A stretch of DNA of 64,000 bases from JAJEDW01 sp963555775 (GCA_963555775.3 CAUVWY020000005.1:62001-126000); one strand, 5' to 3'. Positions 49,199 through 58,259 are shown, counted from the first letter of the stretch. Program-made: numbers and translations. Notes: generated by a model from the sequence alone, not told the origin.

Positions 49199-50554
49199 GT
49201 GACAATTCCCCCCCTGATCATCCTGTTGATCGGCATGGCTACGGTCATCGGCCTGATCATGGCTTTGCGCCTGAACGCGTTCTTCGCCCTGATCACGGCG
49301 GCTCTCGTCGTCAGTCTTCTCGCACCCGGAGAACTCTCCGAAAAGGTTGGACGCGTCGCCGCGGCATTCGGATCGACCGCGGGCAGCATCGGCATCGTGA
49401 TCGCGCTGGCGGCGGTGATCGGCATGTGCATGCTCGAAAGCCATGCCGCCGACCGGATCGTGCGTTGGTTTCTGTCAATGTTCGGAGTCGGACGGGGCGA
49501 TGTTGCGCTGCTGGCCAGCGGTTTCGTCCTCTCGATTCCCGTCTTCTTCGACACGGTCTTTTATCTGCTGATTCCGCTCGCCCGATCCATGTTCCGCAGG
49601 ACTGGTACCGGCTACGCCAAATACGTCATGGTGATCGCTGGCGGCGCGCTCGTGACGCACGGACTGGTGCCGCCGACGCCGGGACCGCTGATCAATGCTC
49701 AGAATCTGGGAGTCGATCTCGGAACGATGATGATGGTCGGCCTGATGGTCGCCGCGCCCGCCGCTCTGGCCGGAATACTCGCCGCGGGATGGCTCAACGA
49801 CCGCCTGGATATACCGATGCGGCCGCTGGGCGATTCGAACTCGGACACCCAACCGCCGAGCGACGACGAACTCCCGGGCCTCGGCGTGTCGCTGCTTCCG
49901 ATCATTCTGCCCGTCGTCATGATTGCCAGTAACACGGTCGTGCAAGCCGTGGCGCCCGGAGGGGCGATCGGGGAATGGACCGCGATGCTCGGCAACCCGA
50001 ACCTGGCGATGCTGGTTGCGGCAACTATCGCACTCGGGCTCTACGTCGCGCGCCGGCGGCCAAAGTCGGAGCTGTTCAAACATCGGGTCGAAAGCTCGCT
50101 GATGAGCGGCGGGTTGATCATTCTGATCACGTCCGCGGGCGGCGCTTTCGGCGCCATGCTTCAGGCCGCCGAAATAGGTCCGGCAATTCAGGGCATGTTC
50201 GGCGGCAGGGCGTCGAGTGGATTCGCGTTACTGATCGTTTCGTTTCTGATCGCGAGCCTGCTCAAGGTTGCCCAGGGATCGAGCACGGTCTCAATCATTA
50301 CGACTTCGGCCATGATGGGCTCGATGATCGCCCCCGAAAGCATGAGCTTTCATCCCGTATACGTTGCAACGGCTATCGGAAGCGGTTCAATGGTGGGATC
50401 GTGGATGAACGACAGCGGTTTCTGGATTGTTTCCCGAATGGGAGTTCTGACCGAGGCCGAGACGTTTCAGACCTGGACGGCGATCGCGGCGGTGGTTGGC
50501 TTCGCGGGCATGGTTGCCACAATCGTTCTGGCAACCCTGATTCCATTGATCTGA
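49199..50554 (+). CDS. GntP family permease
   Basis: A 451-residue inner-membrane carrier of the gluconate:H+ symporter (GntP) family. About twelve helices are predicted; the family words FDTVFYLLIPLARSM near residue 120, HGLVPPTPGP near 155 and a C-terminal QGSSTVSIITTSAMM near 358 are clear. It should import gluconate or a related sugar acid. It follows a sugar dehydrogenase gene by 46 bases on the same strand, which suggests uptake of the oxidation product; this is inference from context. The start is GTG 49199. Confidence 0.87.
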   Translation: MTIPPLIILLIGMATVIGLIMALRLNAFFALITAALVVSLLAPGELSEKVGRVAAAFGSTAGSIGIVIALAAVIGMCMLESHAADRIVRWFLSMFGVGRGDVALLASGFVLSIPVFFDTVFYLLIPLARSMFRRTGTGYAKYVMVIAGGALVTHGLVPPTPGPLINAQNLGVDLGTMMMVGLMVAAPAALAGILAAGWLNDRLDIPMRPLGDSNSDTQPPSDDELPGLGVSLLPIILPVVMIASNTVVQAVAPGGAIGEWTAMLGNPNLAMLVAATIALGLYVARRRPKSELFKHRVESSLMSGGLIILITSAGGAFGAMLQAAEIGPAIQGMFGGRASSGFALLIVSFLIASLLKVAQGSSTVSIITTSAMMGSMIAPESMSFHPVYVATAIGSGSMVGSWMNDSGFWIVSRMGVLTEAETFQTWTAIAAVVGFAGMVATIVLATLIPLI

Positions 50555-50746
50555 ACGAAGCTCTGACTAGCAGTCCGTGGCAGGACCCTTCAGGGTCGCG
50601 CGCGGGGGTCTTCGGGTTTCAGACGCGAAGAGAGGAGCCCAGCGATGGTTTCACATCGTGACGCTGGAGATATCTCTAAATCATTATTTTACAGTGGTTT
50701 ATAAGACTACGCATTTCTTTTGAATACGATAAATTGCACATTTTTC
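50555..50746. other. Spacer with repeat end and AT-rich patch
   Basis: AGCAGTCCGTGGCAGGACCC at 50571-50590 resembles the left end of the 162-base element. Then follow a small GACCC/GGGTC hairpin and, at about 50670-50745, a markedly AT-rich stretch before the 178-base repeat. No gene is visible. Confidence 0.5.
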
Positions 50747-50924
50747 TAGCCCGCCTTTCTCACGGGTTTTCGTCGCGAAGAGTCGGAGACGCCGTCAGAG
50801 CTACGGCGCGTTCCCCGCGCCGGGCGCGTAGCGGCGCGTTCGTCGCGCCGGATCAAGCGCGTCAGGGGGCGTGCCTGGCGGATGGATCCGGCGCTGTAGC
50901 AGACAACTCGTGAGAAATGCGGGC
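50747..50924. repeat. 178-base inverted-repeat element, copy B
   Basis: Same length and over 90% identical to copy A at 17953-18130, with TAGCCCGCCTTTCTCACG at the left and GTGAGAAATGCGGGCT at the right. It has inserted into, or next to, the IS3-type OrfA remnant on the minus strand, whose open frame reads on into the repeat and out to 50801. The identity of two copies 33 kb apart argues for recent mobility. Confidence 0.8.
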
Positions 50925-51292
50925 TGGCGGAATCGACGGGACCGAAGCCGCTCGTCGCGCCGAATTCTTGCTTCGCCAGTCAGGGCGGTGGGCCGTGGGG
51001 CAAGCCAATCCTTCACGTGCTCAACCGTGATGGCCTCCCCGGTCCGGCTCTTCAGCCCGTCGTCGCCTCCTTCGAGAAACGCATCGCGCCAATCCGTCAG
51101 TGTCACCGCCGTCACCGCGGACTTCCGGCTCGTCGCTTCCAGCACGGCGCCACGCATGAGCTCCATCACCACCGTTACCTTCCGCCGGGCCGACCAAGGA
51201 CCCGTCCCGGGTAGCGCTGATTCGCGGACCGCTTCGGTCGCCTTACCGGCTCTGTGCGCGGCCCCGGATTCTGTATTTCTTCCTCTGGACAT
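50801..51292 (-). pseudogene. IS3-type OrfA (helix-turn-helix) remnant
   Basis: From ATG 51292, behind GGAGG, the product begins MSRGRNTESGAAHRAGKA, then a helix-turn-helix with ARRKVTVVMELMRGAVLEA and KSAVTAVTLTDWRDAFLEGG, as in OrfA proteins of IS3-like elements. After GDDGLKSR the sequence is unrelated, and from 50924 on the frame is inside the 178-base repeat. No OrfB follows. It is a leftover of a transposon, with the C-terminal leucine-zipper part missing. The start region still has good signals, so a short protein may be made. Confidence 0.65.
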
Positions 51293-51616
51293 CGTGATCC
51301 TCCTGTTCGGTATTCTCTCAAATCACTGTCCGATGAAATCGTGGGGCGGGGGATAAATAGTTGACGCTGGACACTTGTGCAACACTAATCGATTACACTA
51401 ATCGATTGTGCTCGCGTATCCACCGAAAACGAAGACACAGCCTTGAAAGATGTTGGATGCGAGCCCGCTTTCGCGAGACGGCTTCCGGCGGCAGTCCGGA
51501 CCGGCTCCGACCTTGTCGGCTCCTGGATCAACTGAGCCCTACGTCCATTTCAAACAGCGTCACTCGCGGAAAACAGAGTGCATACTCGTACGCGAAATAT
51601 TATAAAGGGTCAGGGT
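51293..51616. other. Leader of the glycosyltransferase operon
   Basis: At 51382-51407 the 13-base unit ACACTAATCGATT is repeated twice with no spacer, each copy containing the palindrome AATCGATT. A TTGACG lies at 51361, twenty bases upstream. This is a likely operator-promoter region for the operon that begins at 51617. Otherwise the stretch has no gene that I can support. Confidence 0.45.
51382..51407. promoter_or_regulatory. Tandem ACACTAATCGATT operator candidate
   Basis: Two perfect 13-base direct repeats, adjacent to each other. AATCGATT in each is its own reverse complement. They lie between a TTGACG hexamer and the GT4 gene start. LacI-type or similar dimeric repressors often use such sites. 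No regulator gene lies nearby. Confidence 0.4.
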
Positions 51617-53947
51617 ATGGAAAAAGATTCTGAAATCCAGAAGATTGCGTTTCTCGGCAACTATCCACCGCGGAAGTGCGGTATCGCTACATTTACGACC
51701 GATCTACTGACAGCCGTAGCATTAGAGCGATCTAAAACCGAGTGCTTTTCCGTTGCAGTCAACGACACGAGGGATGGCTACAAGTATCCGGACGAAGTCC
51801 GGTTCGAGATTGAAGAGCAGGATGTTTCATCGTATCTGCGGGCTGCCGATTTCCTCAACATCAGCAACGTGGATATCGTCTGCCTGCAACACGAGTTCGG
51901 CATTTTCGGAGGGCCGAGCGGCAGCCATGTGCTGGCGCTCCTTGGTGAGCTGAGAATGCCCGTCGTGACGACGTTCCACACACTCCTGCTTGAACCTAGA
52001 GCTGACCAGCGGCGTGTGATGGAGGTGCTGATCGCGCGTTCAACCCGTCTCGTGGTTATGAGCGAGCGGGGGGCGGCGATGTTACAGGAGTTGTATCAGG
52101 CTCCGGCAGCAAAGGTGACACTCATTCCGCATGGCATTCCTGACATAGCGTTTGTCGATCCAAATTACTTCAAGGACCAGTTCGGCGTGGAAGGAAGGAT
52201 GGTGTTGCTGACCTTTGGGTTGCTTTCGCCGAACAAAGGGATCGAACAGGTGCTCAATGCACTGCCCGAGATTCTCAAGGAATTCCCCAGCGTCGTGTAT
52301 GTCGTTCTCGGCGCCACCCATCCAAACGAACTGCGAGAGCACGGCGAGGCCTACCGTCGAAGCCTTGAACTTCTCGCCAAGAAGAACAAACTCGAAAAGA
52401 ATGTCATCTTCTATGACCGCTTTGTCGAACTCGAAAACCTGAAGGAGTTTATCGGCGCAGCTGATATTTATATTACCCCCTATCTCAACGAAGCGCAGAT
52501 CACGTCGGGTACGCTGGCGTATACATTTGGCGCGGGCAAGGCCGTGATTTCGACGCCCTATTGGCATGCCGCCGAGTTGCTTGCGGATGGTCGCGGCGTG
52601 CTCGTACCGTTCGCTAACGCCCAGGCGATTGCGGACAACGTGATCCGTTTGTTGCGAGACGACAATGCGCGGCACTCCTTGCGCAAACGTGCGTACAAGC
52701 TGGGCCGGGAAATGATCTGGAGTAATGTGGCGAAATCGTATGCGGGTTGCTTCGAGTCGGCGCGGCTGGATGGGGCGGTGACGACTCGGAAAGTGTTTGC
52801 CACAAAAACACTCGATAACACGCCATTAGATTTGCCACGCTTGGAACTGGATCATCTTTCGCGGATGACCGACTCAACAGGCATCTTTCAGCACGCCATT
52901 TTCAGCGTTCCCAATTTTTCAGAGGGCTACTGCACCGACGACAATGCCCGGGCCTTCATTCTCATGACACTCCTCGATGAGTTAGGGGAGAAACCAGAGA
53001 GTGCGCGGACGCTGGCGACGACCTACGCAGCCTTCCTGCAACACGCATTTGATCGCAAGGCCGGCCGGTTTCACAATTTCCTGACTTTCGACCGTCAGTG
53101 GCTCGATGGACGAGGTTCGGAAGATTCTCACGGCAGGGCTCTTTGGGCACTCGGCGTATGTGTCGGCCGTTCACCGTACCCGAGCTTCCAGATCATGGCC
53201 GGACAACTCTTCGCGCAGGCGTTGCCAGTGGTGACGGAGTTCACGTCACCCCGGGGGTGGGCGTTCAGTCTTCTCGGCATTAACGAATACTTGCGGCGCC
53301 TGAGCGGCGACACTGAGGTCAAGCGTGTCCATCAGATACTCACTGCGAAGCTCATAGATTTGTTCGACAAGACGGCTGCTCCAGACTGGCTGTGGTTTGA
53401 AGACACCCTGACTTACGATAACGCCAAGCTTGCCCATGCGTTGATTCTCAGCGGACATGCCACAAAGGAAAAGAAGGTGTTGGAACGAGGCCTGCGGGCA
53501 CTACGTTGGCTCATGGAAGTGCAAACCTGTGAACAGGGCCACTTGAGACCCATTGGGAACGACGGCTTTTATCGGCGGGGCGGTGAACGCGCCAACTTCG
53601 ACCAGCAACCGATCGATGTCCAGGCAACCGTGTCGGCCTGCCTCCAGGCCTATTGGGCCACATCGGAGCCCTGGTGGTACGCGCAGGCCGAACTGGCGTT
53701 CGAATGGTTTATTGGCCGGAACGATCTGGGGTTGGAACTGTATTCTCCCGAGACCGGCGGATGCAGGGACGGGCTGCTCGTGGACCGAGTCAACTGGAAC
53801 ATGGGGGCGGAATCGACCCTGGCTTTCTTGCTTTCTCTGGCTGAAATGCGCCAGATGCAGAATATGCTGACAGACTTTAAAGAACCGATCAGCGACAGCG
53901 TAGAGACACCCTTTTCAGCCACGTTTCCGGGGGCTACGAGTCCGTGA
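51617..53947 (+). CDS. GT4 glycosyltransferase with C-terminal helical-toroid domain
   Basis: A 776-residue protein. Residues about 10-385 are a GT-B glycosyltransferase of family 4: GNYPPRKCGIATFTTDL, VCLQHEFGIFGG, LIPHGIPD, FGLLSPNKGIEQVL, and the GAGKAVISTPYWHAAELL donor-site block. Residues about 420-770 form an alpha/alpha toroid, with DNARAFILM, SEDSHGRALWALGV and a WFEDTLTYDNAKLAHAL block, resembling unsaturated-glycan or cellobiose-type hydrolase folds. It should add a sugar and perhaps trim or bind the product. The start ATG 51617 follows AGGG. The GH130 gene overlaps its stop as GTGA. Such GT4-GH130 pairs suggest a mannose-containing glycan. Confidence 0.82.
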   Translation: MEKDSEIQKIAFLGNYPPRKCGIATFTTDLLTAVALERSKTECFSVAVNDTRDGYKYPDEVRFEIEEQDVSSYLRAADFLNISNVDIVCLQHEFGIFGGPSGSHVLALLGELRMPVVTTFHTLLLEPRADQRRVMEVLIARSTRLVVMSERGAAMLQELYQAPAAKVTLIPHGIPDIAFVDPNYFKDQFGVEGRMVLLTFGLLSPNKGIEQVLNALPEILKEFPSVVYVVLGATHPNELREHGEAYRRSLELLAKKNKLEKNVIFYDRFVELENLKEFIGAADIYITPYLNEAQITSGTLAYTFGAGKAVISTPYWHAAELLADGRGVLVPFANAQAIADNVIRLLRDDNARHSLRKRAYKLGREMIWSNVAKSYAGCFESARLDGAVTTRKVFATKTLDNTPLDLPRLELDHLSRMTDSTGIFQHAIFSVPNFSEGYCTDDNARAFILMTLLDELGEKPESARTLATTYAAFLQHAFDRKAGRFHNFLTFDRQWLDGRGSEDSHGRALWALGVCVGRSPYPSFQIMAGQLFAQALPVVTEFTSPRGWAFSLLGINEYLRRLSGDTEVKRVHQILTAKLIDLFDKTAAPDWLWFEDTLTYDNAKLAHALILSGHATKEKKVLERGLRALRWLMEVQTCEQGHLRPIGNDGFYRRGGERANFDQQPIDVQATVSACLQAYWATSEPWWYAQAELAFEWFIGRNDLGLELYSPETGGCRDGLLVDRVNWNMGAESTLAFLLSLAEMRQMQNMLTDFKEPISDSVETPFSATFPGATSP

Positions 53948-55395
53948 AGCATCTTAAAGTCAAGCGCAAAGCCTTGCTCCTAAGGCCGGATCAGTCACGC
54001 GTTCTCTTACGGCCGATCGATCTGGGTGAGCGGACCGGGAACATCATCGCTAGAATCATGGCGCTTCCCGAAAGCGAAGTGGAGCGCCTTCTTGAGGAGG
54101 TTTGCGAGGACTTTTGCGAGAGGCACAAGCAGATCCCCGAATATTTGCAAGAACGCTTCGATCTGATCCGCGAGAGTCTAGTGACTACGGCACCATCGAA
54201 ACAACGACAACAATTGATCGGATCCTATTTATCTTGTGAATTCTCCCCGGAATCTGCAGCCCTGTGCAATCCATCCATCGTCCCGCACCCCGACCAGTCG
54301 CATCTGGATCCGGGCGCTCTACGTTTTGTCCTGAGCCTGCGCGCCGTTGGGGAGGGGCACATTTCCTCCCTGACTTTCCGGTCCGGGATCATCTACGCCG
54401 ACCATGGGATCGAAATCAATGGCCCAACGGGCTACCTCAGCGGGCCGCGTCAGATTCCGAATCCCTGCTACCAGAAGGCATCCTTCATCGAGAGGCTCCA
54501 GGAACTGGACGGGGCCAGCGAGGTCACGCGCGGGGTTATGCGGAGGCTCGAGGAGTCGTTCTCGCTGGAACAGTTGCGCTCCGCGCTCGATGCCGAATCG
54601 ACCGCGGCCCACGATCCGGACACGGAAGCAGCGTTTCAGATGACTGTTGAGGCGATCTGGATGTTCGCAGTCTCCAATTATGAAGTTCAGTTTAAACCCG
54701 AACAGCGGATGTCGGAGCGCATCATTTTTCCAGGTTCTCGCGCGCAACGCAACGGTATTGAAGACGCCCGGTTTGTCCGGTTTCAGAACGACGACGACAC
54801 CCACATCTATTACGCCACCATTACCGCCTACGATGGAAATCTGATCTCGCCAGAGCTGGTGGAGACGACAGACTTCCTCCATTTTCGGTTCAACACTTTG
54901 AACGGTCGTGCCGCCAAGAACAAAGGCATGGCAATCTTTCCTCGGAAAATCAATGGACGCTACGCCATGATCTCCCGCCAAGACAATGAGAACCTCTACC
55001 TGGTATTCTCCGACAACATTCACGGCTGGAATAACCCCACAAAAATCGTGACGCCGCGTTTCCCCTGGGGACTCGTCCAACTCGGGAACTGCGGGTCACC
55101 CATTGAGACCGAGGCGGGCTGGTTGGTCCTCACCCATGGCGTTGGCCCAATGCGAAAGTACTGCATTGGCGCTTTTCTCCTTGATCTTGATAACCCGGTC
55201 AAAGTGATTTGCCGCCTCACCGAGCCTCTACTCAAGCCGGGTTGGAGCGAACGCAAGGGCTACGTGCCCAACGTCGTGTACTCCTGTGGCAGTCTGATTC
55301 ACAATGGTGAACTGATCATCCCGTACAGCCTTGCCGACTCTGCCACCACTTTTGCGACGGTCGCGCTCGACGACCTGCTCGCTGCCATGCAATAG
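53944..55395 (+). CDS. Glycoside hydrolase family 130 protein, long form
   Basis: A 483-residue protein with a five-bladed propeller of the GH130 type: GIEDARFVRFQNDD near residue 276, TDFLHFRFNTL, KGMAIFPRKINGRYAMISRQD near 325, and THGVGPMRKYCIGAFLLDL near 395, followed by YVPNVVYSCGSL near 440. GH130 enzymes phosphorolyse or hydrolyse beta-linked mannosides. An additional N-terminal domain of about 240 residues is helical and not typical of short GH130 proteins. It begins at GTG 53944 overlapping the GT4 stop. Whether it degrades glycan or shares in its synthesis by reverse phosphorolysis cannot be told from sequence. Confidence 0.84.
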   Translation: MKHLKVKRKALLLRPDQSRVLLRPIDLGERTGNIIARIMALPESEVERLLEEVCEDFCERHKQIPEYLQERFDLIRESLVTTAPSKQRQQLIGSYLSCEFSPESAALCNPSIVPHPDQSHLDPGALRFVLSLRAVGEGHISSLTFRSGIIYADHGIEINGPTGYLSGPRQIPNPCYQKASFIERLQELDGASEVTRGVMRRLEESFSLEQLRSALDAESTAAHDPDTEAAFQMTVEAIWMFAVSNYEVQFKPEQRMSERIIFPGSRAQRNGIEDARFVRFQNDDDTHIYYATITAYDGNLISPELVETTDFLHFRFNTLNGRAAKNKGMAIFPRKINGRYAMISRQDNENLYLVFSDNIHGWNNPTKIVTPRFPWGLVQLGNCGSPIETEAGWLVLTHGVGPMRKYCIGAFLLDLDNPVKVICRLTEPLLKPGWSERKGYVPNVVYSCGSLIHNGELIIPYSLADSATTFATVALDDLLAAMQ

Positions 55396-55401
55396 GAAGA
55401 A

Positions 55402-56454
55402 TTGTTCGATACAAGCATCAGGCACGATAAGCGGGTCGCGATCCTGTCTCCTGTCGCGTGGCGCACGCCTCCCCGGCAATATGGCGCTTGGGAAACCGTG
55501 GCTAGCAACATCACTGAAGGCCTCGTTGCCCGCGGGTGGGACGTGACATTGTTCGCCACCCGAGATTCGCTCACACGCGCCCATCTGCACGCCGTTGTAG
55601 ACACAGGATACGAAGAAGATTCCACCATCGATCCCAAGGTGGCCGAGTACCTGCACATTTCAGAGGTCTTCGAGCACGCTGCTGAATTTGATCTGGTTCA
55701 CAGCCACTACGACTTCATGGCCCTGACTTACACAAGGTTGGTCCATACACCCGTCCTGACTACGATCCACGGGTTCTCCTCTCCCAAGATCATGGGCCTT
55801 TATCAGAAGTATCGGGACGGATATTTCGTTTCGATCAGTAACTCTGATCGCGCCCCCGGGCTGAACTACCTGGCCACCGTCTACAACGGGATCGACCTTT
55901 CGTTGTATCCGCTTCGGGAGAGCGGTGGCGACGCATTGATTTTCCTGGGCCGGATTCATCCGGACAAGGGTGTTCATCTGGCGATCGAGGTTGCTCGTCT
56001 GAGCGGGAGACCTCTGATCATCGCCGGGATCATCCAGGATGAGACGTATTTTCGCGAACAGGTGGAGCCGTATCTGGGAAGTACAGATATCCGCTATATT
56101 GGACCGGTCGGCGTTCGAGAAAAGAACGAGCTGTTTTCAACGGCCTTCGCACTACTGCATCTGAATACTATTCCGGAAAGGTTCGGACTTGTTTTGGCTG
56201 AAGCCAACGCTGCTGGTGTGCCCGTCATTGCCATGGATTTGGGATCCTGCCGCGAGGTCATCAAGGAGGGTCATACTGGTTTTTTGGTCGATAACCCCGT
56301 GCAAGCCGTGGAAATGCTTGGACGGATTTCTCAAATCGATAGCCGCGCGTGCCGCCGCCGCGTCGAGGAGTGTTTCTCAATCGATAGTATGGTGGATGGA
56401 TACGAACGGGTTTACTCGACGATCCTTGAACTTACAGGGAGTAACCAACGATAA
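55402..56454 (+). CDS. Second GT4 glycosyltransferase
   Basis: A 350-residue GT-B glycosyltransferase of family 4: VAILSPVAWRTPPRQYGAWE (acceptor side), FDLVHSHYDF, TVYNGIDLSLYPL, LIFLGRIHPDKGVHLAIEV (donor-domain start) and ERFGLVLAEANAAGVPVIAMD, with the conserved E-x-x-x-x-x-x-E motif. It likely adds a sugar from a nucleotide donor in the cytoplasm. It starts at TTG 55402, seven bases after the GH130 stop, behind GGAAG. Its TAA is overlapped by the apparent AUA start of the next gene. Confidence 0.83.
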   Translation: MFDTSIRHDKRVAILSPVAWRTPPRQYGAWETVASNITEGLVARGWDVTLFATRDSLTRAHLHAVVDTGYEEDSTIDPKVAEYLHISEVFEHAAEFDLVHSHYDFMALTYTRLVHTPVLTTIHGFSSPKIMGLYQKYRDGYFVSISNSDRAPGLNYLATVYNGIDLSLYPLRESGGDALIFLGRIHPDKGVHLAIEVARLSGRPLIIAGIIQDETYFREQVEPYLGSTDIRYIGPVGVREKNELFSTAFALLHLNTIPERFGLVLAEANAAGVPVIAMDLGSCREVIKEGHTGFLVDNPVQAVEMLGRISQIDSRACRRRVEECFSIDSMVDGYERVYSTILELTGSNQR

Positions 56455-57386
56455 AGGCGGACATAGTCAGACGATACGGACAGAACCCCATTCTGACCAA
56501 GGCGGATATTCCGTACGCGGTTGAGACCGTTCATAACGCGGCTGTCGTGAAGCATGAAGGCGAATACATCATGCTGTTTCGCTCCCATCTCAGGACGGGA
56601 CGGTCCATCATCGGTTGCGCGCGCAGTGCAGACGGATTCAACTTCGTTGCGCATTCCGAACCTTTCCTCGTTCCAGAACAAGACGGCCCTTTCGCCGACT
56701 ATGAAGAGTTTGGCGTCGAGGACCCGCGGGTGAGCTGCCTGGATGGTGAATACATCATTAGCTATAGCGCATACTCAAGAAATGGCGTGCGCATCGCCCT
56801 GGCCAGGACTAAAGACTTTACCCAGGTGGAGAGGCTTTCGTTGATCACGGAGGCCGACTACCGGAACGTGGTCATATTCCCAGAAAAGTTTGATGGTCTC
56901 TATGCCAGGCTCGACCGGCCTCACTCGGAGATTGCTCCGTGGTCCATATGGATTTCCTATTCTCCCGACTTGCGCTTCTGGGGTGACTCGCAACTCGTCA
57001 TGAAGCCTGCACCGTATCATTGGGATGAAATGAAGATCGGCCCCGGAGCACCCCCGATAAAAACCGACAGGGGATGGCTTTCCATCTACCACGGAGTTTT
57101 TAAGACGATGGACGGCTCGATGTATCGTTTGGGAGTCGCTCTGCACGACCTGTATGACCCAGCAAAGGTCATCGGTGTGGGCGACTCGTGGATTCTGCAG
57201 CCAGAAGATCCATGGGAGACAGTCGGCTATGTCCATAACGTGGTGTTCACCTGTGGAGCGGTTCCCGAATCCGATGGAACAGTGAAAATCTACTGGGGAG
57301 GGGCCGACACCGTCATGTGCGCAGGAGAAGCGAATCTTTCGGATCTGGTGTCGATGTGCCTACACAACGCCCGCCCCGCAAAATGA
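56451..57386 (+). CDS. Glycoside hydrolase family 130 protein, short form, with apparent AUA start
   Basis: A GH130 protein of up to 311 residues: GQNPILTKADIPYAVETV near the start, EGEYIMLFRSHLRTGRS, YEEFGVEDPRVSCLDGEYI, WSIWISYSPDLRFWGD, KIGPGAPPIKTDRGWLSIYHGV, and LQPEDPWETVGYVHNVVFTCGA. Its natural N terminus must lie before GTG 56547, because the conserved NPIL segment is upstream. No ATG, GTG or TTG exists there in frame. ATA at 56451, preceded by AGGGAG nine bases away and overlapping the TAA of the previous gene (ATAA), is the best start. A CTG at 56493 is another possibility. If only ordinary starts count, the gene is 56547-57386. Confidence 0.75.
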   Translation: MKADIVRRYGQNPILTKADIPYAVETVHNAAVVKHEGEYIMLFRSHLRTGRSIIGCARSADGFNFVAHSEPFLVPEQDGPFADYEEFGVEDPRVSCLDGEYIISYSAYSRNGVRIALARTKDFTQVERLSLITEADYRNVVIFPEKFDGLYARLDRPHSEIAPWSIWISYSPDLRFWGDSQLVMKPAPYHWDEMKIGPGAPPIKTDRGWLSIYHGVFKTMDGSMYRLGVALHDLYDPAKVIGVGDSWILQPEDPWETVGYVHNVVFTCGAVPESDGTVKIYWGGADTVMCAGEANLSDLVSMCLHNARPAK

Positions 57387-57546
57387 AACGCATCGGGCTG
57401 AGAACCGCCCTCTGTTCCGGAACGGGTGTAGGCGCGCATTAGAAACCGCGGCTTTTTGCAGGAGCGCCAGTATTGAGAGGTTGATTCGTCATCATCGCCG
57501 AGGCTTGGCGAGGCTCTGGTAAGGTAGGGAACCGAAGGCGGAAAGT

Positions 57547-57581
57547 AAAAAACCCCGACCGTTAGCGCGATCGGGGTTTTT
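57547..57581. terminator. Strong intrinsic terminator after the GT4/GH130 operon
   Basis: AAAAAACCCCGA and TCGGGGTTTTT form an 11-base stem around a short GC loop, with A and T runs on both flanks. It is 160 bases after the last GH130 gene. The symmetric A and T tracts let it act in both directions. It is the clearest terminator in the window. Confidence 0.85.
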
Positions 57582-57674
57582 CTATGTCGACCCAGAAAGC
57601 GGCCGAACATCCTGAAGATGTGATCGAGCTTGCCACGCTGGGAGGCCGATGCCCAGTCCCTCCGGAAGGCGGGG

Positions 57675-57866
57675 ATTGAACCGCGCCTCGGCCAGCGACA
57701 CCAGGGGATAGCCGCCCAGACCCAAAGTGCAGGGTTGGCCGCCGACGACCAGCCGCTGCACCCAACGCCAGGCGCCGGAGGGATCGACGCGCAGGTTCAA
57801 GCCATGTGCGTCGCCATAGAGACCCGGCCCGGCGGTCCGGACGAACTGGGCCGTGAGCCGGTTGGT
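57675..57866 (-). pseudogene. P4-type integrase, N-terminal scrap
   Basis: On the minus strand NRLTAQFVRTAGPGLYG, then LNLRVDPSGAWRWVQRLVV and LGLGGYPLVSLAEAR. This is the arm-binding (DUF4102) domain of P4-type tyrosine recombinases, where YGDxxGLxLRV and LGLGxYPxVSLAEAR are constant. The similarity ends at about 57675 in an unrelated PRLPEG sequence, and no catalytic domain is present. It shows that an integrative element once lay or landed here, next to the AT-rich block 57945-58085. Confidence 0.75.
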
Positions 57867-58259
57867 CTGGTGTCTTCCCCGAGGTTCGGTGCGCCTGGTA
57901 ATCTCATTCTCCAGGACACCCCATGGGGGTGGGAGACTCCGATTGATAACGACAATAATACATACAATATATTTCTGGAACAGGCGGGATTTGGATGGCG
58001 TTTCGTGGATGGTTGGAAGACGTATAACCGTAATTATATGAATCTATTGAATGGATTTCTTTGGAATATCGGGGTGCTTATTGGACCCGGCAGGCTGTCT
58101 CCCACATCGTGACCGACGAACGACAAAGTCTGTGACCCGAACCCCTCTGCGCCCTACGCGTTACGAGCGCGAACTCAATCTCCCGCGTGAGCACCTCTCT
58201 GACACCGCATTTCTCTTGCTGCTAAACTGAACTCCACAACGGCCAGGAGGAAGAACTAG
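57867..58259. other. Spacer with an AT-rich island
   Basis: About 57945-58085 is strikingly AT-rich against the GC-rich surroundings. A frame here gives DNDNNTYNIFLEQAGFG, a possible fragment of a foreign protein, but no family is recognised. After it, GTCTCCCACATCGTGACC resembles a word inside the repeats at about 16520-16545. A good AGGAGG lies at the far end, before the Lon-like gene. I would not annotate a gene. Confidence 0.5.

Noticed and set aside
50801..50924. The C-terminal 40 codons of the OrfA-like frame as true protein
   Set aside because: They lie wholly inside the 178-base repeat, which also occurs elsewhere without this gene.
57630..58112. A 160-codon frame crossing the integrase scrap and AT-rich block as one gene
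   Set aside because: Its first half is the antisense of the integrase remnant and its second half is AT-rich with a different composition; no ribosome-binding site or domain supports it.
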